From NCBI GenBank assembly GCA_021018815.1, contig JAITYX010000083.1, positions 1,984,001 to 2,048,000 of the forward strand: a stretch of 64,000 nt of DNA, in the 5' to 3' direction. The DNA comes from Talinum fruticosum. Lineage: Eukaryota > Streptophyta > Magnoliopsida > Caryophyllales > Talinaceae. Under the pieces are notes generated by a model. The model ran no database searches, was not told the DNA's origin, and was given only the letters and a program-made list of their open reading frames with translations. Every line of letters starts with the position of its first letter. The stretch's first letter is position 1. Positions 1 to 13,300 of this stretch are shown here, one piece after another. The position numbers and the translations under genes are program-made.

Positions 1-190
1 ATGCTCTGTCCTTCAATTTCTCCAATCATCCCTTCAACTCTAAGATTCGTCCACCTTCCCACCATCTCCTATCAATCTCTCTAATTTTTCAAATGATAAT
101 ACCTCCAATGCAATTGCTATACAAATCAAAGTTTTACCATTTTTACACTCTAATGCCCATAAAGGCTCGAGCTTTTTGCAGTTGAAAGAG

Positions 191-3100
191 ATGGCAGCTT
201 CGGAATCCCCAAACGTACATATTCCTGAAGAATGGTTGGAGGCTGTTGAATCAATAGCCCGTGACTCCACCACCTCGCATCCTCCAATTGCCTTCATTTG
301 CGGCCCAAAGAACAGCGGCAAAACCACTTTCTCTCGTTATCTCCTCAACAATTTACTCCTCAGGTTCTTTTTCTTCTTTAATTTCTTATCTCCTCAACTG
401 GGTATTTATTCTCTCTTGAATTTATCTGGACAGTTCTTTCCGGTACTTATGTTTGCAAATTTCGCCGTTTTTCGTTTCTTCAAGCCTTTTTATGTGCTTG
501 ATTGCATTGTTCGCAAGGTTAAGTGGTCAGGGCTTAGGATGGTTAAAATATTCAATGCTCAGTAATTTGAATTTGGATTGGTCAATATCTTTGCTGATTA
601 TGCTTGTTAATAAAAAAGGTTATTGAGTTTGAGTTTGTTCTCAAATTGTGAACATTTTCTCTTTGTATGTGGTTCTTGGCAGCTTATTTTGCATAACTCG
701 TATGAATACTTTCTTGTGTGCTAATTAATTAAATTTTAGCATCTGATCCTCTGGCTGAATGACAAGCCATTAACATCCTTGGAGCCAGCTACTTAAAGCT
801 AAACTAAATAATATGATTTATTGAGTTGAGACTTGTAACCGATCACAATGTTCATTAAAGAACTTTGTGATTTCCATTTGTTTGTCTGAAATCTGAAATT
901 TGTGAGTTCCATGTTTTCATGTGCTTCTAAATCTTGTCAAAGGAAGAGTTCTGATTGTGATGCGACTTGTTGATATAAATTATTTTGATGATAGGTTCAA
1001 GAGAGTAGCTTACTTGGATTCAGATGTTGGGCAGCCAGAGTTCACTCCCCCTGGTTGTCTATCACTCACTATAATTAATGAAGCGACTCCAGGTACTGAG
1101 TATCAAATGTCGCCTTTTTCTTAGATGCTGTTTCATAGACTTAACACCCCCCGGCAGTTAATTGAAGTCCTGGTTCTTATTTGTTTTATTTGTTTCTCCC
1201 CAGACTTGATGATCCCTTGCCTGAAAACACCCGAAAGGTATAAGTGTCATTGTCTTATTGAAATGGTTATGGTTCCAATGTCCTATATGAATTGTGACTC
1301 TATCTTTGAATGATCATCTTGATCTTAGCTTTTCATTGTTGAGGCTTTTAGATATATGATAGGGAATGGTTGTGCAGTCTATATCAATGCTAGATTAGAT
1401 ATTTTGCGTGTGAATGTTGATATGCATGCCATATCATTAATTGCAGACCCGTTGGTGACATCACTTGATTATAGGAATTATGATATCTTCTCTCCGTTGA
1501 ACATTTTATTCTAAACCTCGTGGAGGGAAATGATCGGACGAACTATACTATTTACTGTCTTTTCTCTCTATCCAGATGCCGAATGATCGACTTATTTACA
1601 GTCTTTAGATATCTAAAATTGTCTCTTTTTGTGTTAGGTTTTCTATGCACTTCAGTCGTTGCTGCTTCCTATTGCTACCCTTTTCTAAAGGCTTGTTAAA
1701 AATGTGCTGTCTGGAAGGCTGTCTAATCTAATTCTTTGTTTTTCAGAAGTCTGACAACTAGTTTTAGATTGAGGATTATCATAACAAAATGCTAGTATTA
1801 GGATGCAATTGCCTGGGGATTGCAAGCTTTTCTTTCATCACTAATTTGACAACGGAATTACAAGCTTTGGGCATGCTTGCCTGTCGAACTTGTACAACAA
1901 TGTGAAAAGGAAGACCAGTTGGAAGTCCAGGATATTGGACAATGAGGACTGTTATAGACAGAACCTAAATGTTTTGATTCTTTACACTTAGAGGTAGTGT
2001 TTTGTGGGTACTTCCCTGTGATGTTGCCTCTTGATCAATCATGCAGAAATTGGTATGGACTTAGGTGAGCCTGGACCTCTAAGTTCTATAGTTACTTTTG
2101 TGCTCCTTTCAACCGGCCCTTTTTTCCTTTTGGGCTGGGGGTCGGGGTGGGTGTTTTTGGGTGGGCAAGGACCACCAAATAATCTGATCAACAAGGCCAA
2201 TTCAATGTGACACTATGGTGTTTACACTATCTAGTTACTTTGACAATATAATAAACTCATGAACAATCATATATATTGGAGGAAGTCATGGGCATTTTTG
2301 CAAAATGCTGCATTCTTACCTTGTTGCTGAAAACATTATCCTTGCCTTCTACTGCTGCCTGCTGTTCCTCTTTGTACATTTATTTACCGCAATCTCCTGT
2401 TATTGTCTGTTATTGAAGATTGCATTAATAATTATTTCCTGGTTCTCACTTTTTGAGATCTATACAGTTATTCTAAGAATTAGGTTATGATATTTGATCT
2501 CTCTCTGTTTTTTTTTTGGGTGTGTGGATACCTTCAGATGCTATTTCTTTGGTGATGTTTCTTCAAAAGGGATCCTGAAACATACTTGAATTGTGTAACT
2601 GCATTATGTGATTACTACAAAAAGGTTCTATGTTTTTCAAGTAAGAATGGAAGTCCAGGCAGATCAGAGCTGCCGCTTATTATAAATACACCTGGTTGGG
2701 TGAAAGGTATACTTTTTTTTACAATCCTTTTAAGTGGACCATCAAAGTTTCACCGTTACGTCAGCAAAATACTATATCTTATTATATCTCCAATTCTTTC
2801 GGGTGTATAACTGATGTGCTTGTGAACTTTCCGTGCTGTTGTGCAAACAGGTATTGGTTATGATTTGTTGGTGGATATGTTGAAATGCATTGGTCCAACA
2901 CACGTGGTTAAGATAAACATATCTTCTAGGAGTAAAAATCTACCTGCTGGGGCATTCTGGTCGGAAGCTGATGATGATATTTCTGTCAACTTGATTGAAA
3001 TCAGTTCTGCTCGCAAGGATTCGTACAACAGATCGTAAGTTCGTATGATATAGTATATAATTACCTGAAACAGTTAAATGTTTCTTCCCTCTGAAAAGTC

Positions 3101-6018
3101 AGACATATAATGTATTGCACAAACCTTCAAATTTCATGGAAAGATATTGTGCTGAAGACAAAGGGGTGGCAAATTTATTCTTCAAGGATGAGACTAATAT
3201 CGTGTGAGTTGGGAGACGATAGTGGTATCAGAAAACAATTTGGTTGACTGTAGGCAAGTTCTGTCACACAAATTTTGTCTGCATGTTAAGACCTTACTAG
3301 GGTCAAGTTTGTAGCATGTGTACTGTAACAGTCTCAATACGCATAGTAATCTGATCTTTCTTCTTATTCTAATTCTCCATTAGACCCTATCAGTGTTGAA
3401 CAAAGTAAATGTGGTTTTTATGCTGATCAGGATGAGAGAAGATTAAAGTCAACTTACCTTATCAAGCAGAAGTTGGCCTCGAATTTATTTTTCACTACCT
3501 CTAAAACATCATAGAGTCTCTTGCTGATCAGGATGGAGAAAGCAGTAGGCAGCTTAACTTAAATTGCCCTTCACGTTGTTTTCCTCCCAACAGCATTTAC
3601 CTATAGGCTCTTGCTGATGAGCTGTTGGGTTTCTAGTAAAACGCATACTTTTGTTTTCCTTTGATGATACTTCTTTTTCTCCTGATATTTCTTCTTCAGC
3701 TTCTAATTGTGCCAGATATTTTTCTCCTGAGGAAACTTGGTACTTTAAGTGTTTTCCCCGCGTTCAGTTCATATAATTGTTCTACTTCCCTGAAAATTCG
3801 CTTGTTTGCTTCCACAAACTTGTGGAAAATAGCGTTATTTGACTTAGGCCGTTTTTATGCTGCAATGTTCACTGTGTAATGATATTGGCCTTAATTTGGG
3901 CTTATAATCTGCTGTTTTTAAAGTCCAAAATGAAGGGTCAGCTGATGTAGGGGTGTCAACTGTGTGAAGAGTCCAACTAACATGGGTAAAATATTGATCT
4001 GTTTATGATATATTGATTACTCTGGCTTCCAGGCTGTTGGTGCAAAAGGAAGCTCGTCGTATTCGAGAATTACGGCTGATAGCTTACTTTAGGCAGTGCT
4101 TCCCAAGTGAGATGAATGTCACCACAATTAAGGAACTTGCTCATGCATTAGCCTGTCATCCTCCTTATCAAGTCCCTATGCCAAGAATCAAAATTAGGCA
4201 TCTCCATTCCCAGGTTTGTTAATCTAATTGAATAACTTTTCCTATAGCTGCTTTATCCTGTGGACCTGTGTGTTTAGAGTTATTTTGAATGTTGCTATGG
4301 GAGCATCTGGGAAAATGATGTAGTTCTTCGTATTCTGTTGTCGTTGATATTGCCTTGTCTAAGGCTAAGTTTTCATGCAAAATACTCTATGACAGGTTCC
4401 AAATACTGAGGTTCTCTACAGTTTGAATGCAACCATTGTTGGCTTGGCTGTTAGTCCTGAAGATTCAAAATCTCTGCCTGTCTGTGTTGGCCTTGGTATG
4501 TTTTATTTGAACCTTAAAGGTCTCATTTTTGAGAGAAACATCTTTAAGGATTTCTCACAGATGCTGCTTTGGGTTCTGATTGTCAATTTTCCCAATTAAC
4601 TCATTATTTGCATATATTTGTCTTCCTTCCAAGTTCAGAATTTATTCTACATTGCTACTTCTCTGATTGTGCAGAGGTTCTTAGGCACTATTTCACTGGT
4701 ATTTGTAACATGAGTGATGTATTTTGGTTCATAGTGGTAAGAGCCTGTTAGGAGGAAACATCACTATTCACTAGTACCAGTTCACTCACTGCGCTAAATT
4801 CTATGTGCTTTGACCATCCATATTGGTATCTCCATGCCTTCAATGTACTCTTTCATTCTCATATTTATCCGCATATGTTGGGAACATTCTTTGGCACGTA
4901 ACCATTATTGTTTGTTGCGTTAAATTTCAAATGTTCATCCTTGTTTGTCACATGTCTTCACCTAACATAAATAGTTATTGCCAGGGTCTGTCTCTTCTGT
5001 GTCGTATTTAGTATTGATAGAAAGTTATCTATTTTTCTTCCTATATGCATCAGGCATTGTTAGAGGCATTGATGTGTCAAGGAACTTGCTATATGTGATC
5101 ACACCTGTTCCACAAAGTATCCTAGCAAGTGTGGATCTCCTCCTACAGGGATTTATTCAGATTCCTAATGGTTTATTACAGGTACAGTGTTTTTTTTTTT
5201 TGGTTTTTTTTTCTTTTATTAAGGTAATAGGTGATTAGATTATCTAGTGGAACTCGTTTTCGCATACCACTCTGGGATACCTAGAGCAGATTTTGGGTGT
5301 GCTTCAGAGTTTGCCATTTACATAAAAAATTGATATTGTTTAATCTGCCATAACTGTCTTCTTCTGTACACTGATATTTCTCCTGGATATAAGAGGGAAA
5401 AAGTCATATATTTCTTTGCTCTGGCGCTTTGCAGCAATTGATGAGTTACAGAGCACCGGAAGAGAACTCGTTTTAACATATAGACTCCTCATACTTCCCC
5501 CATAAACCACACTCAAGTTGGTGCATAGCGCCAAAGTTTTCCAGTCCCTCATTTTAAACTTATCCTTCAAGGCCAAACTTGCTATGTTAAATTCGATTAT
5601 GTATCCTGAATCTTTTACTACTTAATTTCAAATACCATTTCAACATGATCCCCGAAGCTATCTGGCACACTGTATAGTGTACACCTTACTAGTTTCATAT
5701 GCCCATCTTGGAAACCATATTGTTTTGGTAACCTTTTTTCACCTTATATCTGAATGTGTCTGGCCAAATTTAGTCTCATGGGGGTATCTGTAAACGGCCT
5801 GGAATTGGAGTTTTAACCCTGCAGGGAAGGGTATCTGTAACAGCTCTTGTATATCTTTCAAAATTTTCTGTGGCATTTGATTCATCAAAATAAGTAAATC
5901 TATAAACGGCCTGGAATTGGAGAATGTTCTGATATTCTTACTATGCTGTTGTTTCATTTTCCAGGTACAAGGATGCATGTCGCCTTATATGTCTGCAAAT
6001 GTCATCCCTTCAAATTAG
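191..6018 (+). CDS. NOL9: Polynucleotide 5'-hydroxyl-kinase NOL9/GRC3-like, 9 exons, one-base frameshift in exon 4
   Basis: Family role: the CLP1/GRC3/NOL9 group phosphorylates RNA 5'-OH ends during pre-rRNA processing. I inferred exons from GT-AG sites and phase: 191-363, 995-1092, 1204-1237, 2538-2706, 2851-3034, 4033-4213, 4396-4495, 5054-5181, 5965-6018. Exon 1 encodes a Walker A loop GPKNSGKT (about residues 38-45). Exon 2 encodes the family signature LDSDVGQPEF. Later exons read INTPGW and end in GCMSPYMSAN, as in plant homologues I remember. Start: ATG at 191, which gives a ~373-residue protein, close to the ~370 of plant family members. In exon 4 the frame breaks at an A-run near 2565-2571: SSK is followed by GIL and a stop, whereas one more A gives SSKRDPETYL and keeps every downstream exon in phase. 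It is either an assembly base error or a recent null allele. All other exons and splice sites look intact. Confidence 0.87.
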
Positions 6019-6619
6019 GAGATATCAGCAGTCACAGAGGCAGTTGTGTAAGACTAGTTAGGGAAACCCCATAATTCATACCGTAGGGATTGTTTGAAAT
6101 TAACATCCAGGATGCTCTGTGGATTTGGAAGAATCATAACCCCATAACTATTAAGAGGGCAAACACCTATCCATGAAAAATTTACATATATATGGCGATG
6201 AACTTCCAGCAAGCTGATTCTGTATACATACATCTGACACGATATGTGTCTGTTGTATTTCTGATGAACTACTGAATTTGGCTGCAGGAAAAGCATATGT
6301 TACTGATTCGGCCATTCATTTGGATTGTAGAATATAGATAAACTACTGGGATTGTGGCTTATCTTAGCGTAGTCCATAACTTGGCAAATTGGCGTTGCTG
6401 GGTGAATGGGACTAGTTCGGGCCATGAATCTGCACATTTGGACAAGTAAAACTTGCAATTTCCCCTCCTTTGTCTTTCTTCACTAACTACAATTAATGCT
6501 ACGATACATAATTACAACTAAGCATATGAATAATTGTAGCACTGCTAATTCAGTACAAGCATTTGTAATTTTGTATAATGGGAGGAAGAGGACATTGTAT
6601 AATCAATTAGGCATTCTAG

Positions 6620-7105
6620 CTAGAGTTGATCGCCCATTTCTACATCCTGGATAAGCAGTGCAACTGTGACATTGACATCGCACATCGGAATGATCGAGAG
6701 AAAAGTTCTAAGCCGAAACCATAGGAGCCAAAGAAGCGAGCTCATTGACTGAGACCAAAGGGAGAGACACAAGGTGATAGGGAAAGCGTACCAAAATAGT
6801 AAAGGAGATTGGGTGGTGTGGATTAGTATTAAAAGAGCAAGGGGGAGAGAGAAATCACCACAATGTAAGCGAATAACATAGGGGGCATTGGTACTCGAAT
6901 AGGTGAGAGGCACTTTAAGTGATGTGAAGAGAAATCCCACACAGAGAATGACAATGAGCATAAGTCTTATTGCCTCATACCCAATCACCATCTCTCGAGC
7001 TGAACTTGACCTTTCTTCCCAGTTCCAGTTAGCAATAATGCTCATGTGGAGATTAAGCAACTTCACGAGAAGCACAATAACAAATCTCAAGTCAAAGTGA
7101 TGCAT
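6620..7105 (-). CDS. Putative multi-pass membrane protein, family 1, copy A (161 aa)
   Basis: I do not recognise this protein. Single ORF, 161 residues, starting MHHFDLRFVI and ending DVEMGDQL. Hydrophobic stretches lie at about residues 5-20, 48-66, 83-112 and 118-140, so three or four membrane spans are likely. It converges on NOL9, whose stop is about 600 bp away. Close copies occur at 29619-30083 (broken) and 34925-35401 (intact), with fragments at 34780-34910 and 39640-39960. Copy C differs at many residues but keeps the frame, the CGDFS..LALL core and the DVEMGDQL tail, which suggests coding constraint. The start Met was chosen because copies A, B and C all begin M[HY][HY]FDLRF there. 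Function unknown. Confidence 0.6.
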   Translation of the reverse strand: MHHFDLRFVIVLLVKLLNLHMSIIANWNWEERSSSAREMVIGYEAIRLMLIVILCVGFLFTSLKVPLTYSSTNAPYVIRLHCGDFSLPLALLILIHTTQSPLLFWYAFPITLCLSLWSQSMSSLLWLLWFRLRTFLSIIPMCDVNVTVALLIQDVEMGDQL

Positions 7106-9078
7106 GTTTAGGAATGTATTTGAGAGTCTTCCTTTAAAAATCGAGTCTTGATTTAGTGGAATGTGGAGAAACTTAAATATGGTAGTTTTATTTTTACAAG
7201 TAGAGATATCGATTGAACGGTGGCTAACTATGAGTTTGTGATTTTGTTTGGAGTATAAAAGAAAGGGATTTTATTAGAGAACAGATGAGACAAGGGCAAT
7301 GAGCAGAAGCGATTATATAGCAATGAAGAAGGGCGTTTGGCATTGTTAATTATATTTGTGGACTTGGCGAGTTAAGGGACGGCCGCAATCCTGTAATTGT
7401 CTGTCGATGACTTTGTAATTGTCTAGTCAAAATGTCACCTTTAGTTCGCCGAATTTGATGACTTTTTAACACTGTATTATATGATAGATTAATAGGTATA
7501 AACTTCTCACTCCTTTCCATAGATGAAAATATGATTTAGAATTTTGCCGTAATCTATAAATTATCTAGTAAGATAATTCTATGAATTATAATTTGTGTTT
7601 TCCTTTTCTTTTATTCTTTAAATCATCCTTTATTTTTCTTTTTTGTCCGTCCATCTATTCACAAATGACATAAAAGTACAATGAATTATATTTAGGAGGA
7701 TTACAATCTAAACGATTGGGATGTTATGTACATAACTTCATTGTCTAGACTCTAGATGGTTTAACTATTACTATTTTTTTATTAAAAAATAGGGGTATAT
7801 ATTTTACTCCAATTTTGACAAAAACATAGTAGTCCTCAACTGCCAAATTCACAATAAAATTTGAACTATATTCATGTCAAACTCGAGTAATTGAGTTATA
7901 GGGTTGAAAATAAACTAAAGAATAAGTTACCTTATTCCCCTCCCTTTAACAAAAGATAAAGCATAGTAATTGAAAGACGGATAAAATTTTAAAAATATGA
8001 TGAGTGATTATACCAATATCATAAGCTAATGGAATCCGCTTAGTTTGGATATAAGAGTCATACAGTCCCCTTTCAAGCTCCACACACTTCACTTCCCTCC
8101 TAATCACCTTAGCTAGAGTGAACCTTCAAACTTGAGCTTCCTCCATCTTTGGACCTAGAAAACCCACACCTTGGCCCCACACAAGAGAGGACAATGTCCC
8201 TATGACACACACCATCTCTCTCAACTACGACCCCAATCGCCAAACTTTGCACCATCAAAATGAACCTTGTACACCCTGCGCTTGGTGACCTCGATATCCT
8301 TGTCAACTTTAGATGACCTAATTACCATTTTTTTATTAACTTAATTGTCATAAAAAAAATGTGTTTTGTTGATGTACTTCTCATTTTAAGAGTATAGATA
8401 AAAATTAAGCTGAATTAAAAAAGAAGTTAGTTAAGTGGTAAAATGTCTAATATACACCTTTTATCTTCAATTTGTTTTATTTTCAGTAAAATTGCACCTT
8501 TCTTTCTTTTTCTCTCTCCTTTCAGTTTCGTGATCTCTTTTCCCTTTCCATGAATAAAAAAAGTAAAAAAAATTAAGTATGTTAAGATATTATTAAAAAT
8601 TATAAAGTTTTAAAAATAAAAAAAAATTAAAAAGGGTAAAATTGAAAAATTAGTGATTTATATACCATTGAAATTGTAAAGTGATAAATATTATGAAAAT
8701 AAAAAAAATTATTAAAATAACATATACTTTAAAATGGAGGGAATAAAAAACAATTAGGAAGATATTTCTCTTATTCACATTTTTTGTGCGAAGCAATATC
8801 TTCAAATCCTAACATATTTACATAAAACATTCAAGTTTCAGGTCTTTTTCTTTTCGTTTCTTTTCTGTTATGTTTTTGAATTTCTACATTTCCAGATTAC
8901 ATAGCAATATTTTTTTACGGGAAGATTATTACACAGTCAACTTTACTTAAAACGTGATTAAAAAAATTTACTTAAAACAAATATCTATAACTATAGAATC
9001 TTAGAATAACAGATTTTTGAATTACTTAATTATACATCTGTTATAATGTGTATATAAATTTTTATCAAAAAGTCAACA
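7106..9078. other. AT-rich intergenic DNA, no gene
   Basis: No convincing coding region. It holds the upstream side of the family-1 gene (copy A) and, at about 8060-8330, a conserved block beginning CTCCACACACTTCACTTCCC that recurs at about 30760-31000. The short ORF at 8109-8306 is not supported, because its frame is not kept in the second copy. 8640-8760 belongs to a dispersed AT-rich repeat listed separately. Confidence 0.6.
8640..8760 (+). repeat. Dispersed AT-rich repeat, copy 1 of 3
   Basis: Contains AAAATTAGTG..., CCATTGAAATTGTAAAGTGA and an end reading AAAATGGAGGGAATA. Related stretches are at 62155-62290 and 63025-63130 (ATTAGTCATTAATATGTCAT followed by TGAAATTATAAA). The GGAGGGA end resembles the termini of many plant Mariner-like/Stowaway MITEs, but I could not pair two inverted ends here. 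Confidence 0.4.
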
Positions 9079-9324
9079 TAAGATGTCACGTTAGTTAGCG
9101 TTTAGTTTTCTCTCCGCCAGGAACCTAACCCTAGACGTGAGAGCTTTTGCCCTCAATTGCGTAGGGCTTGTGATTGCTTCGTTGTAGCCTCTCTGTAGGC
9201 TTTGTGGTGGGATTTGTTCTTCTGTTATGGTGATAATATTACTCCTGGGTTGGACTTAATTATCATGTGATCTTGTTTAGGGTTTTGCCAATAACTGCCT
9301 GCAAAACAAGTTCTAATCTGACCC

Positions 9325-10358
9325 ATGGCATGGACTCGAGGAAACTTGGAAGAATTTGAATTTAACGGAGGTTGAGGATGAGATACTGGAAATTGATGAG
9401 CCCAAATCTGGTGAGAAGACTATGCAAATTGAACTAAGTTTGTATGGAAAACTCCACAGAGATAAGGGGTTTAATGCACGCACGATGAAACCGGAGAAGA
9501 GGGTTGTAATTTGAGACCTAGACAACGATCTTTTTGTGTTTCAATTCTTTTTAGTTGCACATAAACAGTTTGTTCTTAACGAAGGACTGTGATCCTTTGA
9601 TGGCAAGATTCTGTTATTGAAAGGGGAAATAAGATTTAAGTCGGCTCGTTTTTGGGTCAAAGCCTATGACCTCCTTGCCTAGAAACAAACTACTGCTTGT
9701 GCTCAACTAATTGGATCAAAGATTGGGAATTATGTCGACTGCGAGGAGGCTACCATGTTTGGAATTGATAAGTCTTTGTGCTTCCGTGTTGATGTTGATA
9801 TCACAAAGCCACTACGAAGGGGCGTCGGACTCCTTGTGGCAAAGCAACCCCTATGGATACGAGTCGGTTACGTTAACTACAAGACTTCTGTTATGGATGT
9901 GGGATGTTAGACCATATCTACAATGGGTGTAATCTTTTTGATCCAAAAAGACGAATTGGAACTTCAATATGGAGAGTGGTTACGTGCGTCCCCATTAAAT
10001 TCTCGAAGAAAATTTGCTTGGAACCGAAATGAAGGAAGAGCGAAAATTATTCTTGGCATTTCAAAACAGCAAGTTTGGAATTATGGCAAAGACTAAACTT
10101 GACTTTGATAATTTCGAACTAATTACTTCCCCTCGGACAGATCAAAATACTACTGGCACCTCTAACTCTCCCTCAAATATGGTTATTAATGAGGATTCTG
10201 TGGTGGTAGGAGGGAGTGAAATAGGCAAAAGGAAGATAGGGGAGGTGTGTGTTAGAAAAGATAGTGGAGTCAAGGTGAGAATTGTTGATGTGATTATAAC
10301 CAGCGAATCTGATCATGTGTCGGCGGAGGTTGCGGAGCAACCCCGCCAAGGACAATGA
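9325..10358 (+). pseudogene. LINE ORF1 (DUF4283-like RNA-binding/gag-like protein), disrupted
   Basis: Reading across frames gives the pattern typical of plant LINE ORF1: WKNLNLTEVEDEI, then LVGKLH-like LYGKLHRDKGFNARTMK, DLDNDLFVFQFF, a zinc-knuckle remnant around 9890-9930 (CGMLDHIYNGC, frame-shifted) and a hydrophilic tail (10014-10358). Several frameshifts and stops break it. Its TGA at 10356-10358 overlaps the ORF2 ATG at 10355 as ATGA. Confidence 0.7.
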
Positions 10359-13300
10359 GCATCCTATGTTGTAACTCCCGGGGATTGGGCGATACCCAGG
10401 CAGTGAGAAACCTTCGTGCTCTTCTACGAAGGTTATCGCCTAAGGTGGTCTTCTGTCGGAGACTAAACATAGTAAATTGGAAATGGAGATTATGGTTAGA
10501 GAATTTAGGGACTACTTTGGTGTTGACGTTGATGCTCGTGGAAGGGCGGGAGGTTTAGCTCTCCTCCGGGAGAAGAAAGTGGTACTAAATGTATTATCCT
10601 ACTCCTCCTATCATATTGATTCAACTCGTCCAGTGGAAGATTGAAGGGGATACATGGCGATTTACAGGTATTTATGGTTGGCCTTAAACCCATATTAAAT
10701 GGAGAACAGGAAGTATGATTAGTGATCCGAGGCATGATTAAGACCTCCCTTGGGTGGTGGGAGGGACTTGAACGAAGTCTTTTACAACATTGAGAAAAAG
10801 GTGGTCCCCCTAAACCTCGGCGGGTAAGTGATGACTTTAGAGAAGCATTCATTGAGAATGGATTGTTTGACATGGGTTTTATAGGGCATGATTTTACATG
10901 GAGTAGATTCTGTGGTGATTCGATAGTAGTTGAAGAATGATTGGACAAATATTGTGCCGATACTAGAATGGTCCCTTCTCTTCCCGGAAGCTACTTGTGG
11001 AGCATATAGATTCGAGATATGTCCGATCACCTCCCTATTCTCGCTACGACCCAAGCCTAGACATACTTCCAATGTCTCTCGTAAACATCGCTTTTGTTTG
11101 AGAACATGTGGGTCTCTAATCCGAGGTATGGCGAGGTGATTTCGCAGGCACGGTCTTTGCCATCAAAAGTTGACGTGGTTGATAACCTTTTTGCAAAAAT
11201 TGACTCTTGTTCTACCGAGCTTGAAACCGGAATTGTAATGAGTTTGGCGATGTGGGTACAGAAATTCTAAATCTAGAGAAGCGGCTAAAAGGGGAGTGTG
11301 ATGTCTGTAAAACGAAGGGACCTACTAGCAGAGATACGGGAATGGAGGAGAAAGGAGGAAATGTGTTGGTGGCAACGAGCGAGGTCGGATTACCTCACTC
11401 ATGGAGACTCGAATACCCATTGGTTCCATTCTAGAGCAAGCATGAGGCGAGCAAGGAATTATATTGAGTTTCTCATCGATGATGAAGGAGTAAGACAAGC
11501 GAGAACCAGAAAGTATTGCTCGAGGTTGTCACCGATTATTTTTCCAAGTTATTTTGTGCCGAGAGCTCGCTAAATTTGGAACTCGTACTTGAATCGTGTG
11601 GAAACCCGTGTGACGGATAACATGAATAATATGCTATCTAGCCCTATTCCAGAGATGAGATTGACAAAGCTCTTAGGTAGATGCATCCTCACAAAAGTCC
11701 GGGCCCGGATGGCATGAACCCATTTTTTTATCACAAGTTCTGGGATATAATAGGTGATGATGTCTCGACGGCGAGTGCTGGCTATTTTAAATGGTCATGC
11801 TATACCTCCCAAATTAAATCACCATTTGTTACTCCGATCCCGAAGAAGCCCAAACCAAGATCGATCATTGAATTTCGCCCAATTAGCTTGTGTAATGTGG
11901 TGTACAAACTCATTTCAAAGGTGATTGCTAATAGATTTAAAGGTAATCCTCCCAGAGATTATTTCGGATACCCAAGGAGCCTTCGTCCAAGGACGGTTAA
12001 TTATTGACAATATCCTCACTTGCTTTTGAAATATTTCACTCGATGTGATGTGATAATAGTAGGTTTGGGGCTATGGCAATCAAACTTGACATGACAAAGG
12101 CCTACGATAGAGTGGAGTGACCTTTTCTATCCAATGTTATGCTACGTATGGGCTTTAGAAAAGAGTGGGTGGAGCTTGTTATGAGATGCGTGAAGTTGAC
12201 ATCATTTTCATTTCTCGTCAACGAGCCCCGTATGGCCATATTATCCCTAGCAGAGGAATTCGATAAGGGGATCCTATCTCCCCATACCTTTTCCTCTTCT
12301 CGCTCCGAGGGACTCTCCGGACTCATACAAGTTGCCATTGAATCAACTTGTTTGCGAGGCTACCGAGTTTGTACTTGAGGCACCTGCCATCTCTCATCTA
12401 CTCTTCGCTGATGATACTGTTATCTTTTTCAAAGCTGAATTGGAACAAGCAAGAGTGGTGAAGGATATCCTCCTCAAATACAAACAAGCATCCGGGCAAC
12501 AAGTCAACTTTCCCAAAATGGATGTCATGTTTAGCAAAGGCGTTGGGGAAGCTAGAAGAAATGGTATCACTCTTTGTCCGGATATTAGGGAGGTCCTCTC
12601 GTATGATAAGTATTTGGGACTCCCAATTGAAGTAGGTAGATCGAAGAAGAAGCTTTTCCTCTTTATTATTGATCGCATTAAAAATCGATTATCCGGGTGG
12701 ATGGAAAAATTGGTGTCCTGGGCGGGTTGGAAAGTGCTAATCAAAGCGATCGCTGAAGCTATCCTAACCTATTCAATGAGTGTGTTTCAATTTACAAAGG
12801 ACCTTTGTCAATCAATCTAAGCCAGCATAAATCAATTTTGGTAGGGGCATAAGCAAGAGGAGAGGAAGATGCATTGGCTTAGTAGTTCCAAGTTATGTAG
12901 GAATAAGGTGGACAAAGGTCTCGGTTTTAGAGACATAGAGGCTTTTAATGAAGCCTTGCTTGCCAAGCAATTTTGGAGACTTGTCCACAACGAATCTCTA
13001 GTGGCTCACCTTCTATGAGCCAAGTACTTCCCGACGGAAACATCTTCTTGGCAGTATTGGGACCAAGACCAAACTACATATGGCGTAACATTCTGGGCGT
13101 CGGGGATGTTGTGATTCGAGGTTCTCGGTGGCTGGTTGGCTCACGTTTTTCCCTCAATATTTGGGAGGATAGGTGGATCCCTCGACCCACCTCTTTTAAG
13201 GTAATTACACCCAAAACTATAGCTTTTGCTCACCTTTCGAGTCCATGATTTAATTGATGTCAATTCTCTGTACTTGGCGTTTGGATTTAGTCCATGAGTT

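Larger units (their letters stand above)
4950..9062 (+). repeat. Segmental duplication, copy A (partner at 27888-33430)
   Basis: From an ACATGTCTTCACCT block at 4950 onward, this stretch aligns by eye with the one starting at 27888. It covers intron 7 to exon 9 of NOL9, the intergenic DNA, the family-1 membrane-protein gene and the block at about 8060-8330. Differences are scattered substitutions and small indels. About 400 bp near 7590-8000 is missing from copy B. The homology resumes at 14490-15010, on the far side of a LINE that interrupts copy A. I judge similarity to be high, but I have not computed identity. Confidence 0.85.
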
